Shown here: positions 9,568 to 19,073 of the stretch, piece after piece
How the letters are laid out: each line of letters opens with the position of its first letter
Numbering within the stretch: position 1 is the stretch's first letter
From: Methylomonas koyamae
Lineage (GTDB): Bacteria > Pseudomonadota > Gammaproteobacteria > Methylococcales > Methylomonadaceae
DNA length: 64,000 nucleotides
Assembly: GCF_006483455.1 (NCBI RefSeq)
Contig: NZ_PPPU01000016.1
Location: 219,207-283,206 of the forward strand
Reading direction: 5' to 3'
Notes under the pieces: generated by a model
Told to the model about the DNA's origin: nothing
Seen by the model: the letters and a program-made list of their open reading frames with translations, nothing else
Databases searched by the model: none
Position numbers and translations under genes: made by a program

Positions 9568-10716
9568 TTACGCAGCGCTGATTACCACCCCTTCGGGTTT
9601 TAAGCTCAACGAATAATCGCCATTCAGCAGGCCCTGCAATTCGCGGCCGGCCATGTTGTAGCGCCAGCCTTGCAGCAGCAGGCAATCCTCGTCGCCGAAC
9701 AGCAATTGCTCCAAATCCTTGCGGCTTGCCAGTATCACCGGATTCAGCGAATTTTCCTCGGCCCGAATCCTGACCACCGCGCTCAACACATCCAGAATCG
9801 CCTCGTGTTGCTGATTCTTTTTAAAGGCGTGGTCTTTATCGGCAATCGGCTTCGGCGGCCGTTGCCTGGCCTCATCGATCAGGCTGCATAGGGTCTTGCC
9901 GTAACGGTTTACCGTGCGTTCGTTGATGTTGCGGATCTTCCCGAGCTCGGCGAGCGTTACCGGCTGCAATTTGGCCAGCTCCAGCAGCAAATCGTCCTGC
10001 ATCAACCAGTTGCGCGGTTTGTTTTCCTGCTGCGCGCTGCGTTCGCGCCATTCGCTCAGGCTTTGCATGATCGACAACTGCTTGCCGGTCAATTTGTTCT
10101 TACCGCGGATTTTGAGCCAGGCGTTCTCCGGCGACAGTTGGTAGAGTTCGGGATTGTTCAACAAGGCAAAATCGCTCTCCAGCCAATTCAATCGTCCCAA
10201 TTTGGCCAATTGTTCGCACATCATCGTGTAAATCTTGCACAGATAAATCACGTCGTCGGCAGCGTATTGGATCTGGTCGGCGCTCAACGGCCGCTCCGAC
10301 CAATCGGTGCGGGTATGCGCCTTGCTCAAATTGACGTTCAAAAAGCTGGATACCAACATCGCATAGCCCGGATTTTCCTGAAAACCCAACAAAGGCGCGG
10401 CAATCTGGGTATCGAAGATCGGCCCAGGGATTTTGCCGGTGATCTGATAAAAAATTTCCAGATCCTGGCGGCACGAATGCAGCACCTTGACGATATTCGG
10501 CGCGTAGATGGCGTCGAACAACTCGCTCAAATCGCCGACGGCCAGCGGATCGACACAGGCAACCCAGCCCGGCGCCGCGATTTGCAACAGACAGAACTTG
10601 GGGTAATAGGTTTTTTCGCGGAGAAACTCGGTATCCAGTGCAATCCAAGGTTCGTTGGCTATTTGCCGGCAAAGGTCTGCAATTTGGTCGGGTTTATCGA
10701 TGTATTGGATGGACAT
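9568..10716 (-). CDS. rnd: Ribonuclease D
   Basis: 3'-5' exoribonuclease that trims tRNA precursors and other stable RNAs. The 382-aa protein has the DEDDy exonuclease domain (about 1-195), with ALDTEFLRE as motif I and the YAADDVIYL motif III with its catalytic Tyr and Asp, followed by HRDC helical domains (about 205-290 and to the end). Length and order match E. coli RNase D. It converges with the GDT1-type gene, with 39 bp between the stop codons. Confidence 0.96.
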   Translation of the reverse strand: MSIQYIDKPDQIADLCRQIANEPWIALDTEFLREKTYYPKFCLLQIAAPGWVACVDPLAVGDLSELFDAIYAPNIVKVLHSCRQDLEIFYQITGKIPGPIFDTQIAAPLLGFQENPGYAMLVSSFLNVNLSKAHTRTDWSERPLSADQIQYAADDVIYLCKIYTMMCEQLAKLGRLNWLESDFALLNNPELYQLSPENAWLKIRGKNKLTGKQLSIMQSLSEWRERSAQQENKPRNWLMQDDLLLELAKLQPVTLAELGKIRNINERTVNRYGKTLCSLIDEARQRPPKPIADKDHAFKKNQQHEAILDVLSAVVRIRAEENSLNPVILASRKDLEQLLFGDEDCLLLQGWRYNMAGRELQGLLNGDYSLSLKPEGVVISAA

Positions 10717-10911
10717 GATCTCATTCTGTTTGACAAGGGGGCCGATAAAGGGCTCGGCTGGCTATTTTACTCCGCCGGCCGCGGCCCGGCTGAATAATTC
10801 GCCAATGACGGGGAGCGGGAAAATTTCCTTTTTTCAACCGAAACCATAGCGCTTTACAACGCGCAAGTTACCATGCGGCACTTTTTTGGTTAGTCAGTTT
10901 AGGTAAAAGTC

Positions 10912-13242
10912 ATGAATAAATTTGCCGTGGGTATGTTGCCCTGGTTTAGCCTGCTGCCGTTGGCCGAAGCCATCGCGGCCGAAACATCCGATAAACTGGA
11001 TGCGGTAGAGGTGGTTGCGGTAACGCCATTACAGTTCAGCGGCATTGACATCAGGAAAATCCCGGCCAACGTACAAACCGTTTCCGCCGACCAGCTGCAG
11101 GAGGCACAGGCGCTTTCGCTGGCCGAGTACATGAACCGTTATTTGGGCAGCGTCAACATTAACGACGCCCAAAACAACCCGCTACAGCCGGACGTGCAAT
11201 ACCGCGGGTTCAGCGCGTCGCCGTTGATGGGATTGCCGCAGGGCTTGGCGGTTTACGTCAACGGCATCCGCTTCAATGAACCGTTCGGCGACATGGTGAA
11301 CTGGGATTTGATACCGAACGGCGCGATCGAAAGCATGGCGCTGCAGCCGGCGTCGAATCCGGCCTTTGGTCTGAATGCATTGGGCGGTTCGATCAGCGTC
11401 AATACCAAGACCGGCTTTTCCGCGCCCGGTCACAGCTTCGAGGCCCAAGGTGGCTCCTGGGACCGGCATTCCGAAGAAGTCAGCAGCGGCTGGAACAACG
11501 GCACCTGGGGTTATTTCCTGGATTTCAAATACTTCAACGAGAAAGGTTGGCGCGCCCATTCTCCCAGCGAGGCCAAACAAGGCTTTGGTACCCTGAGCTG
11601 GCGCGGCGTTAAATCCAGTCTGGACCTAAGCATTGCCGGGACCGAGAACACTTTGCGCGGCAACGGCACGCTACCGCAACAAATGCTGGCTTTCGGTCGC
11701 GATCAAGTGTTCACCCACCCCGACATTACTCGCAACCGAATGATGCTGGTCTCACTGGACGGCGACACTTGGTTGAACGACCACAACCAGTTATCCGGCA
11801 CCATGTACTACCGACGCAATAAAATCGGCACTTATAACGGCGACGGTAGCGAATTCGGCCCCTGCGTCGACGAAGGCGGCGGCGAGGACAATTTCTTGTG
11901 CTCCGAATCCGGCGGAGAACTGGACGACGAGGGCCTATTGGATCTTAACGGAAACAACATCGGCGCGCTCTCCAGCTTGGAAGGCGGCACGATCAATACC
12001 TCCAGCACGCTGCAACAATCCTTCGGTTTTGCACTGCAGGATGCCTTCGACCACAAGATTTTCGGTCGCAACAACCGTCTGGTCGGCGGCGCCAGCTTTG
12101 ACTACGGTAACGCGCGTTACCACGCCGACACCCAACTGGGTTCATTGACCGCCGACCGCGGTGTGGCCGGCGGCGGCGTATTGATTCAAGACGCTCACGT
12201 CCGTTTGACCACCGAGACCGACAACTACGGCGTTTTCCTGACCGATACTTTTTCTGTGACCGACCAATTGGACGTCACGGTTTCCGGACGCTACAACCAA
12301 TCCCACATCAAACTGCGCGATCACGTCGGCGAAGATTTGAACGGCTCGCATTCTTTCGACCGCTTCAATCCGGCCGCCGGCTTTACCTACACCGTAATGC
12401 CGGAATTGACCTTCTTCGGCAACTACAGCGAATCGTCGCGAGTGCCGACACCGATGGAGTTGAGCTGTGCCAATCCCGACGATCCGTGCCGACTGCCGAA
12501 CGCATTCGTCTCCGATCCGCCGTTGAAGCAAGTGGTCGCAAACACCTTCGAAACCGGTCTGCGCGGCCGCTTGAAAAACCTGTTGCCGGGCTATCTGGAC
12601 TGGAATCTGGCGCTGTTCCGCACCATCAACAATGACGACATCATCTTCAAAAGTACCGGCGGCGTCGGCAGCAACCTGGGTTACTTCGACAATGTCGGCT
12701 CGACCCTGCGCCAAGGCGTCGAACTCGGCCTGAACGGAAACTTTTACGAACGTTGGCGCTGGTCGACCCATTACACCTATATCGACGCCAGCTTCGAAAC
12801 CGGCTTTCTGTCCAGCAGCCCCAACAACCCAATGGCGGACGGTAACGGCGACATCGTCGTGCGACCCGGCGATAAATTGCCCGGCATCCCGGCCCACCAA
12901 TTCAAATTCAGTACCGACTTCGACATCGTCTCGGCCTGGACCTTGGGCATGGACATGAACTACAACAGCTCGCAATACCTACGTGGCGACGAGGCCAATC
13001 TGACGGCCAAACTGCCGGCTTTCGTCGTGTTCAACCTGCGTAGCGAGTACCGCTTTAATCCAAACGTCACCTTGTTCGGTAGAGTGACCAATTTGTTCGA
13101 CCGCGAATACGCCAACTTCGGCACCTGGGGTAATACCGGGGATGTATTGGACGGCCTGGGTTTGCCGGGCGATCAACAAAGCCGCTTCGTCGGCGTCGGC
13201 GCGCCCCGAGCGGCCTGGATCGGCATTCGCCTGACGATGTAA
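10912..13242 (+). CDS. TonB-dependent outer membrane receptor
   Basis: 776 aa. A signal peptide (cleavage near AIAA, residue 23) is followed by a short TonB-box-like DAVEVVAV, a plug domain (about 45-160, with VQYRGFSASP and IPNGAIESM) and a 22-strand type barrel. An acidic, Gly-rich loop at about 310-350 holds two cysteines and a DLNGNN stretch that could bind a cation. The C-terminus ends GIRLTM, so the usual terminal aromatic residue is absent. No siderophore gene or Fur box is adjacent, and the substrate is unknown. AGGTAAAA upstream is a plausible ribosome site. Confidence 0.93.
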   Translation: MNKFAVGMLPWFSLLPLAEAIAAETSDKLDAVEVVAVTPLQFSGIDIRKIPANVQTVSADQLQEAQALSLAEYMNRYLGSVNINDAQNNPLQPDVQYRGFSASPLMGLPQGLAVYVNGIRFNEPFGDMVNWDLIPNGAIESMALQPASNPAFGLNALGGSISVNTKTGFSAPGHSFEAQGGSWDRHSEEVSSGWNNGTWGYFLDFKYFNEKGWRAHSPSEAKQGFGTLSWRGVKSSLDLSIAGTENTLRGNGTLPQQMLAFGRDQVFTHPDITRNRMMLVSLDGDTWLNDHNQLSGTMYYRRNKIGTYNGDGSEFGPCVDEGGGEDNFLCSESGGELDDEGLLDLNGNNIGALSSLEGGTINTSSTLQQSFGFALQDAFDHKIFGRNNRLVGGASFDYGNARYHADTQLGSLTADRGVAGGGVLIQDAHVRLTTETDNYGVFLTDTFSVTDQLDVTVSGRYNQSHIKLRDHVGEDLNGSHSFDRFNPAAGFTYTVMPELTFFGNYSESSRVPTPMELSCANPDDPCRLPNAFVSDPPLKQVVANTFETGLRGRLKNLLPGYLDWNLALFRTINNDDIIFKSTGGVGSNLGYFDNVGSTLRQGVELGLNGNFYERWRWSTHYTYIDASFETGFLSSSPNNPMADGNGDIVVRPGDKLPGIPAHQFKFSTDFDIVSAWTLGMDMNYNSSQYLRGDEANLTAKLPAFVVFNLRSEYRFNPNVTLFGRVTNLFDREYANFGTWGNTGDVLDGLGLPGDQQSRFVGVGAPRAAWIGIRLTM

Positions 13243-13253
13243 TCTTCACCAAT

Positions 13254-13280
13254 GAAAACGGCGGTTCAACCGCCGTTTTC
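13254..13280. terminator. Bidirectional hairpin terminator
   Basis: A perfect 13-bp inverted repeat, GAAAACGGCGGTT-C-AACCGCCGTTTTC, lies 11 bp after the receptor stop. It ends in T-runs on both strands (TTTT from A4/T4 arms), so it can serve both converging genes. The stop codon of the minus-strand gene (13266-13268) is inside the loop, so the last codons of that gene form one arm. Confidence 0.85.
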
Positions 13281-13787
13281 GTCTCCGCCAACATTGCGCT
13301 GTTGTCTGAATTTATTGGGCTTGATGCGTTTGATGTTCAGCTTTTGCGAGCCGATTTCGGTTTCTGCCAATAACTGAAAGACATCTGCCGGCATGCCGTC
13401 GGGCAACTCCACCAGCGTATAGGTGTCTCGAATGTCAATCCGGCCGATGCGTTTTCTGTCGACGCCGGACTCCGATACCAATACCGCCTGAATCTGGTCG
13501 CGACTGACTTGGTGTTGATTGCCGACCGCGAGGCGGTAACGAACCATTTTATAGTTGGGCTGAATCGAGCGGCTCGGCTCCGCCGGCTGGCGTTTCAGGG
13601 GTGGATACAGATTCGGCTGGTTCATGAATACCAACGCCGCGGCGCAAGTTAGCAGGTCGATATTCAAATCGGCCGCTATCCGTTGTACCAAGTCGCGCTG
13701 CCGAGTCAAATCCTCTTCTCTGGCAACCCGTTGCAGGCGGCGTTTGAATTTATCTTCTTTTCTCGGCTCAACCGGAATCGCGCTCAT
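13266..13787 (-). CDS. Standalone DeaD C-terminal half: DbpA-type RNA-binding protein without helicase
   Basis: 173 aa. Residues about 20-60 (DLVQRIAADLNIDLLTCAAALVF) resemble the helical region that follows the helicase core in DeaD/CsdA, and residues about 85-160 (YRLAVG, RIGRIDI, TLVELPDGMP) match the DbpA/CsdA RNA-binding domain. No DEAD-box helicase domain is present, and the gene begins at its own ATG 6 bp after surA. Either a full helicase lost its N-terminal part or the protein acts as a standalone RNA-binding factor. An RNA-remodelling role, perhaps at low temperature, is inference. Confidence 0.75.
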   Translation of the reverse strand: MSAIPVEPRKEDKFKRRLQRVAREEDLTRQRDLVQRIAADLNIDLLTCAAALVFMNQPNLYPPLKRQPAEPSRSIQPNYKMVRYRLAVGNQHQVSRDQIQAVLVSESGVDRKRIGRIDIRDTYTLVELPDGMPADVFQLLAETEIGSQKLNIKRIKPNKFRQQRNVGGDENGG

Positions 13788-13793
13788 AACTTA

Positions 13794-15080
13794 TTACAGT
13801 CGGTCCAAATCGATTTCCACGTAAGCTTCGTCGCGTAAGCGCCGCAACCATAACTCGGTTTCTTCCTCGATTTTGCGCTTCCGAATCTCGTCGCGGATTT
13901 TATCTTTTCTAAACTGCTCGCTATTATCCTGGCTTTCCCGACCTAACACCTGAATCATGTGCCAGCCGAACTGAGTCTGTACCGGGGCACTAATTTCGTT
14001 GATACCCAATTTGTTCATCGCTTCCTCGAACGGCGGCACCAAGGCACCCGGCCCAACCCAATCCAGCGAACCGCCGTTGATGGCCGAACCTTTGTCGTCG
14101 GAATGGGCCCGAGCCAGCGCGGCAAAATCGTCGCCATCGTTGATCCTGTCACGCAGCGCCAATAAGCGTTTCTGTGCCTCGGCATCGTCGACCAGTTCAT
14201 TGGTTTTGATCAGGATATGTCTGACCTTGGTCTTGGTAACGATATGTTGGCTACCGCCTTCGGTTTCCAGCATCTTGATGATATGAAAGCCACTGGGGCT
14301 CCGAATGGCCTCGGATACGTCGCCCTGGTTCATCGTACCGACAATATCGGTAAACAGCGAAGGAATCTGGCCTATGCTGCGCCAGCCCAGATCGCCGCCC
14401 TTCAACGCGTTGTCGTCGTCGGAAACGCCAACCGCGACTTGTTTGAAATCTTTGCCGCCGCGCAAATCGGCAATGACTTGGTCGGCTTTGTCTTTGGCTT
14501 TTTGAATCGCCGAAGCTGAGGCGCCTTCCGGGACCGCGATCAGAATATGGCCCAGATGATATTGCCCGCCACTCTGCCCCGCCTTACTCTGGGTTTCCAT
14601 GTAGTGCTGGACTTCGGCATCGGTCACTTTAACCCGCGCCCCGATTTCGCGGCCACGCAACTGGTTGATGATGATTTCGTTGCGCAGGTTGTCTTCGAAA
14701 CCCTTGTAATCCATCCCTTGCCGGGCCAATTCGCTGCGGAAAGCATCGACGGACATGCCGTTGCGGGCGGCGATGTCCGCCACCGAGGCGTTCAGCATTT
14801 CGTCGCTGACCTGAATCCCGGACTTTGCCGCCATTTGCCGCTGTAATTTATCGACCACCATCCGTTCAAGCACTTGTTTGCGTAGCACGAATTCCGGCGG
14901 CACCATCACGTTGCTACTACTCAGCTTATTGCTGATCGCCGCAACTTCGGTGTTCAGCTCCCGTTTCAGGATAACGTCTTCTTCGACCACCGCAACGATC
15001 CGATCCAATAGCTGGGCCTGGGCCAAGCCGACGTAAAAACTAAGCGAAAACAGCAAAGTGGCTAGCGATTGTTTCAACAT
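13794..15080 (-). CDS. surA: Periplasmic chaperone/peptidyl-prolyl isomerase SurA
   Basis: Escorts outer membrane proteins, LptD among them, across the periplasm to the Bam complex. The 428-aa protein has a signal peptide ending in AQAQ, the N-terminal SurA chaperone domain (LLDRIVAVVEEDVIL onwards), two parvulin domains (about 170-275 and 285-385) and a C-terminal helix. I start at the ATG at 15080, which gives a proper signal peptide; the frame is open to 15149 but that would overlap lptD. The gap to the lptD stop is 7 bp. Confidence 0.97.
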   Translation of the reverse strand: MLKQSLATLLFSLSFYVGLAQAQLLDRIVAVVEEDVILKRELNTEVAAISNKLSSSNVMVPPEFVLRKQVLERMVVDKLQRQMAAKSGIQVSDEMLNASVADIAARNGMSVDAFRSELARQGMDYKGFEDNLRNEIIINQLRGREIGARVKVTDAEVQHYMETQSKAGQSGGQYHLGHILIAVPEGASASAIQKAKDKADQVIADLRGGKDFKQVAVGVSDDDNALKGGDLGWRSIGQIPSLFTDIVGTMNQGDVSEAIRSPSGFHIIKMLETEGGSQHIVTKTKVRHILIKTNELVDDAEAQKRLLALRDRINDGDDFAALARAHSDDKGSAINGGSLDWVGPGALVPPFEEAMNKLGINEISAPVQTQFGWHMIQVLGRESQDNSEQFRKDKIRDEIRKRKIEEETELWLRRLRDEAYVEIDLDRL

Positions 15081-15087
15081 GTATTGC

Positions 15088-17973
15088 TTATTCAAAGAAA
15101 TTATCCTTGCGGTAACCGTCCAGGTTGGTTTGCAGGAAGGTATCGACATGGTCGCCGAAACTACTCAGGCCTTTGAGTTCCAACTGTACGAAGAAAGCGG
15201 TTTCCGGCTTGGTGCTCGGATCGATGAAGGCGATGGTGTTGGCGCCGTTGATGAAACGCCGGCCGAGGACGCGGAACCGCCAGCAGCAGTTTTCCTTCTC
15301 GATCCCGATGAAGCTCTCGGTGGTTTTGTCGAAATTCAACGAATATTGCCAACGGCCTAAGCCGAACCACTCGCCGAACAACGGCCAGCGGAACGAGACG
15401 TCAGTTTGCGAGATGGTTTGCGAGAACACTTGAGTCGTGTTGTTTTGGTTTACGGTCTGCACCACGTCCTGCGGATTGGCGCGACGGTAACGGTAACCGA
15501 TATTCAAGATTTGGTTTGGCTGCATCCGGTATTTCAACGCAAACTGGCCGCGAGACAAGCTGTTCAACTCCGGATCCCATTGGGCGCCGGTGATGTAGCG
15601 CAGATTCCGACTCAACTGGCCGCTCAACTCGCCGATGAAGTTGGAAGTGCTACTGGTTTGAGGTTGGGCGAACGGCCGCAAGGTCGGATTATTTCGATCG
15701 AACAGATCGACCGTGCGATCCTCGAAATACAAAATCTGGCCGAGCGTCAGTTTGAGCGGTTCAAGCCCGGTAGTTGAATCAATAAAGCGCGAGGAGGCCG
15801 CCAGCGTGATTTGGTTAGCATCTTGAATCCGGTCGTAACCGGAGAAACGGTTTTCCCGGAATAAACTGTAGAAATTGGTATCGAACAGCGCGGTATCGAA
15901 GATCGGAATATTGCTCTGGTCTTTGCGCGGGATGTACAGATAAAACAGGCGCGGCTCCAAAGTATTGACATACGGAGTCCCCGAAATCTGCATATCCTTT
16001 TCGAACACAATGCCGCTGTCCACCGAAAACACCGGCAAGGTCCGGGAAATGCTGCTCGGCAGCCCGGCGACGGTCTGGTTGCTGAGCTGGTATTGGGAAT
16101 ACAAGGCCGAAATCTTCGGGATGAAGAAGCCCTCACTGCTTTCCAACGGGAAGCTGACCGACGGCGCCACATTAAAGCGCTGGCCGTTGACCAGGGTCTT
16201 GTGGGTGAAATAGCTATATTGGTTGTCCAACGCCAAAGTCAGCGGAAAATCGTCGAAGGCGTGGGAAAAATTCATGCCGATGCGCGGCAGTACGTCGTAA
16301 GGCAACAAATCGTCGGTGATGGTCTTGTCCACCGACTGGTAGTGGTAGCCGGCGGCCGACAGATACACGCCGGCGCGAGCGTAGGTCAGCATGCCGGTAC
16401 TGGGCAGGTAACTGGTATTTTGAAATCCCAGAGCGTTGTTCAAGTCGTTGAAATAAGTCTTGTCGGAGACGTAGTTCAAATCCAGCAAGGAACTTAGGCC
16501 CGGAAGCCATAAGGTCTGGTCTTTCAAACTCGCCGAGTAGCGGGCTTTATCCGCCAACTGGTCGTGCGGCATGTATTCTGCGGCAAACGTACCGCGGGAC
16601 ATCTCCGTCAAATAGCGGAATTTATTGCGTAATTGTTCGCCGCGTCGGCTCATGTACCGGGGAGTGACGATGTCGTCGAAGTTAGGCGCGATATTCCAGT
16701 AAAACGGTAAAGTAGCGTCGAAACCGTTACGCTGGGTACTACCCCAGGTCGGCGCCAGGAAACCGGATAAGCGCCGGTTGTCGGTAGGAAACGAGATGTA
16801 CGGCGTATACAACACCGGAACGCCTTTGAACTCCAGCCAGGCGTTCTTCGCCGAGCCTTGCCCGCTGTCCCGGTTAATCTTCAAACGCGAAGCATGCACG
16901 ACCCAATCCTGGTTACCGGGGGCGCAACTGGTAAAGGCTGCATCGTTATAGCGCGACAAACTTTTACTGTCCCGGTAAACCACGTCGGCGCTACCGCGGA
17001 AAGGCGCCTGCGGCACGATGAATTGAGCATTGCGCAGACGGGCTTCGTCTTTGCCCAGATTCAGCGACAACGTGTCGCTGGACATCGCGAGTTGATCTTC
17101 GCTGTATAACACGCCGCCTTGCGCGTCTAAGGTTTCGGCCACTGTGTCGTAACTGGCTTTATCGGCCACCAAATGCTGATCGGCACGATTCATATCGACA
17201 TTGCCGGCAAAATTCAACACTTCGCCGTCGAAGACTTCGGAAAAATCGGCATTGATTTCGGTGGTTGCCGCATCCCTGGCTTCTTTGGAAGTCGCCTTGA
17301 TTTTAGGCCTCCTCTTTCCCCACACCTCGCAGCTTTGCCACGGATCGCGATCGAATTCGGCCCGCAAAGTCTGAAAGTCGCGTTCCTGCTGATGACTGAA
17401 CGCCGGGGCAAACCAGAGCGAACCGGCCGCATCGGCGACGCCGTTATCGTCGACTATATGGGCTTCGCCTTTGGGATCGGCACCGACCAGATTGCAGTTC
17501 CAACCGTTTTTGGCATCCCCAGCCTTACAGGTCCAGCCTTGGGTTCGGCTGCCACCCGCCGCAACCTGAGTTTTGGCTTCTGCTTTTTCGACTTCCGGTT
17601 TCTGGTTCTCGCCAACTTTCACCCGCAACTTCTGCGGCTCGGCGACCGATTTTTCCACGACTTTAACCGTTTCTTTCGGCGCATCCTTCGGAGACGCCGC
17701 CGGTTGTTGCGCCTGCTGCACCGGCACAGGCGCTACGGCGGCGGGCGGTTGGGCCACCGTTTCCGCTTTGGCCGGCGCCACCGGCTCTGCCGGAACAGTT
17801 TTTACGGTTTGCGGTTGTTGCTGGGCCTCAGGCGTGTTACTTGGGCCTTGGTTAAGACAGGTCCATTCGCCATTTTTGGTTTGTTCACAATTCCATGCCG
17901 AGTTGTTGGCGGCGGACGCGAGCCCGGTTACGAACATCAAAGCCGAAGAAATTGTATAGAACCGATAATTCAT
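15088..17973 (-). CDS. lptD: LPS-assembly protein LptD with N-terminal Cys-repeat extension
   Basis: Outer membrane barrel that, with LptE, inserts lipopolysaccharide into the outer leaflet. It is 961 aa against about 780 in E. coli. After the signal peptide (1-21) comes an extra region: WxC...KNGxWxC at 27-39, a Pro/Ala/Gln-rich linker (43-140) and a second copy at 147-160. The OstA-like domain runs from about 230 and the barrel from about 360. The cysteines needed for disulfide-controlled assembly appear as C215, C350 (FTSCAPG) and C896-C897 (ENCCWRF). The gene heads the lptD-surA run and is divergent from amgK. Confidence 0.96.
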   Translation of the reverse strand: MNYRFYTISSALMFVTGLASAANNSAWNCEQTKNGEWTCLNQGPSNTPEAQQQPQTVKTVPAEPVAPAKAETVAQPPAAVAPVPVQQAQQPAASPKDAPKETVKVVEKSVAEPQKLRVKVGENQKPEVEKAEAKTQVAAGGSRTQGWTCKAGDAKNGWNCNLVGADPKGEAHIVDDNGVADAAGSLWFAPAFSHQQERDFQTLRAEFDRDPWQSCEVWGKRRPKIKATSKEARDAATTEINADFSEVFDGEVLNFAGNVDMNRADQHLVADKASYDTVAETLDAQGGVLYSEDQLAMSSDTLSLNLGKDEARLRNAQFIVPQAPFRGSADVVYRDSKSLSRYNDAAFTSCAPGNQDWVVHASRLKINRDSGQGSAKNAWLEFKGVPVLYTPYISFPTDNRRLSGFLAPTWGSTQRNGFDATLPFYWNIAPNFDDIVTPRYMSRRGEQLRNKFRYLTEMSRGTFAAEYMPHDQLADKARYSASLKDQTLWLPGLSSLLDLNYVSDKTYFNDLNNALGFQNTSYLPSTGMLTYARAGVYLSAAGYHYQSVDKTITDDLLPYDVLPRIGMNFSHAFDDFPLTLALDNQYSYFTHKTLVNGQRFNVAPSVSFPLESSEGFFIPKISALYSQYQLSNQTVAGLPSSISRTLPVFSVDSGIVFEKDMQISGTPYVNTLEPRLFYLYIPRKDQSNIPIFDTALFDTNFYSLFRENRFSGYDRIQDANQITLAASSRFIDSTTGLEPLKLTLGQILYFEDRTVDLFDRNNPTLRPFAQPQTSSTSNFIGELSGQLSRNLRYITGAQWDPELNSLSRGQFALKYRMQPNQILNIGYRYRRANPQDVVQTVNQNNTTQVFSQTISQTDVSFRWPLFGEWFGLGRWQYSLNFDKTTESFIGIEKENCCWRFRVLGRRFINGANTIAFIDPSTKPETAFFVQLELKGLSSFGDHVDTFLQTNLDGYRKDNFFE

Positions 17974-18068
17974 GTTTTGGCGAATGCGGCTAAATTGGCT
18001 TAGCGGGATGGAAATCGAATAAAATGCATCGAATCATTTTACCTTAGGTTGCTCGGCAAATATCAAAA

Positions 18069-19073
18069 ATGTACGACTCCCGCTTGGAAGACCGTCGCCT
18101 GGCGGCACTCGTCGATTGGTTGCAGCGCGATCTTTCGCTGGACATCCATCGTTTCTCCCCCGCTTCCAGTGACGCCAGTTTCCGGCGCTACTTTCGGATC
18201 GAACACGCCTCAGGCGTGCACATCGCGATGGACGCCCCGCCCGAGAAAGAGAACTGCGCCGCGTTTATCCGGGTCGCGGGTTTAATGCGAAAGGCCGGCA
18301 TTCACGTACCTGAGATTCATAGCAGCAACACTGAGCTGGGATTTTTGCTGTTGGAAGATTTAGGCTGCGAAAACCTGTTGGACCGGCTAAACCCTGAAAC
18401 TGCGGAGAGCCTCTATGCCAAGGCCTTGGACAGCCTGTTCGCATTGCAACGCAACGTCGACCCCGCCAGCTGCGGATTGCCGGAATACGACGCGGGATTC
18501 ATCGAACGCGAACTCGGCATCTTCTACGAGTGGTTCCTGCAAAAATTGGTCGGACTGGAATTGCCGCAATCATTGGCAGAGCGACTGAATCGGATTCTAA
18601 TCGAATCGGCATTGGCGCAGCCGCGGGTCTGCGTCCACCGCGACTACCATTCCCGTAATCTGATGTTGCCGCGCAGTGGTACTCTAGGTGTAATCGACTT
18701 TCAAGACGCCGTGGTTGGCCCGATCAGCTACGACCTGGTATCGCTGTTGCGTGACTGCTACATCACTTGGCCGGCCCGGCAAGTCGACGCCTGGACTCAA
18801 GCCTACCATACCCGTCTAGACGCCGCAGACTTGATCGCGGTGGACTACCGGCAATTTCAACGCTGGTTCGATCTGATGGGCATGCAACGTCACCTGAAAG
18901 CAATCGGTATTTTTGCCAGGCTCCACCTGCGCGACGCCAAATCCAGTTATCTGGCGGATATTCCGCGCACGTTTGCCTACGTGGAACACGTTTGTACTCG
19001 CTATCCGGAGCTGGACCAGTTTCACCAATTTTTACAGCAGCAGCTTAAACCCGCTTACCCGCCCATCCAATGA
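18069..19073 (+). CDS. amgK: N-acetylmuramate/N-acetylglucosamine kinase AmgK
   Basis: Phosphorylates the anomeric carbon of free MurNAc, the first step of the Pseudomonas-type route that returns cell wall sugars directly to UDP-MurNAc and bypasses de novo MurA, which underlies intrinsic fosfomycin tolerance in that genus. The 334-aa protein belongs to the aminoglycoside phosphotransferase family: the catalytic loop VHRDYHSRNLM has H190-D192, and VIDFQDA has the metal-binding D210. Its stop overlaps the murU start by 4 bp, and its position next to divergent lptD-surA matches Pseudomonas. Confidence 0.93.
   Translation: MYDSRLEDRRLAALVDWLQRDLSLDIHRFSPASSDASFRRYFRIEHASGVHIAMDAPPEKENCAAFIRVAGLMRKAGIHVPEIHSSNTELGFLLLEDLGCENLLDRLNPETAESLYAKALDSLFALQRNVDPASCGLPEYDAGFIERELGIFYEWFLQKLVGLELPQSLAERLNRILIESALAQPRVCVHRDYHSRNLMLPRSGTLGVIDFQDAVVGPISYDLVSLLRDCYITWPARQVDAWTQAYHTRLDAADLIAVDYRQFQRWFDLMGMQRHLKAIGIFARLHLRDAKSSYLADIPRTFAYVEHVCTRYPELDQFHQFLQQQLKPAYPPIQ

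Noticed and set aside
10876..10890. Possible sigma-54 promoter CGGCAC-N5-TTGGT before the TonB receptor
   Set aside because: The -12 GC is missing and the spacing to the start codon is very short; I do not claim a site.
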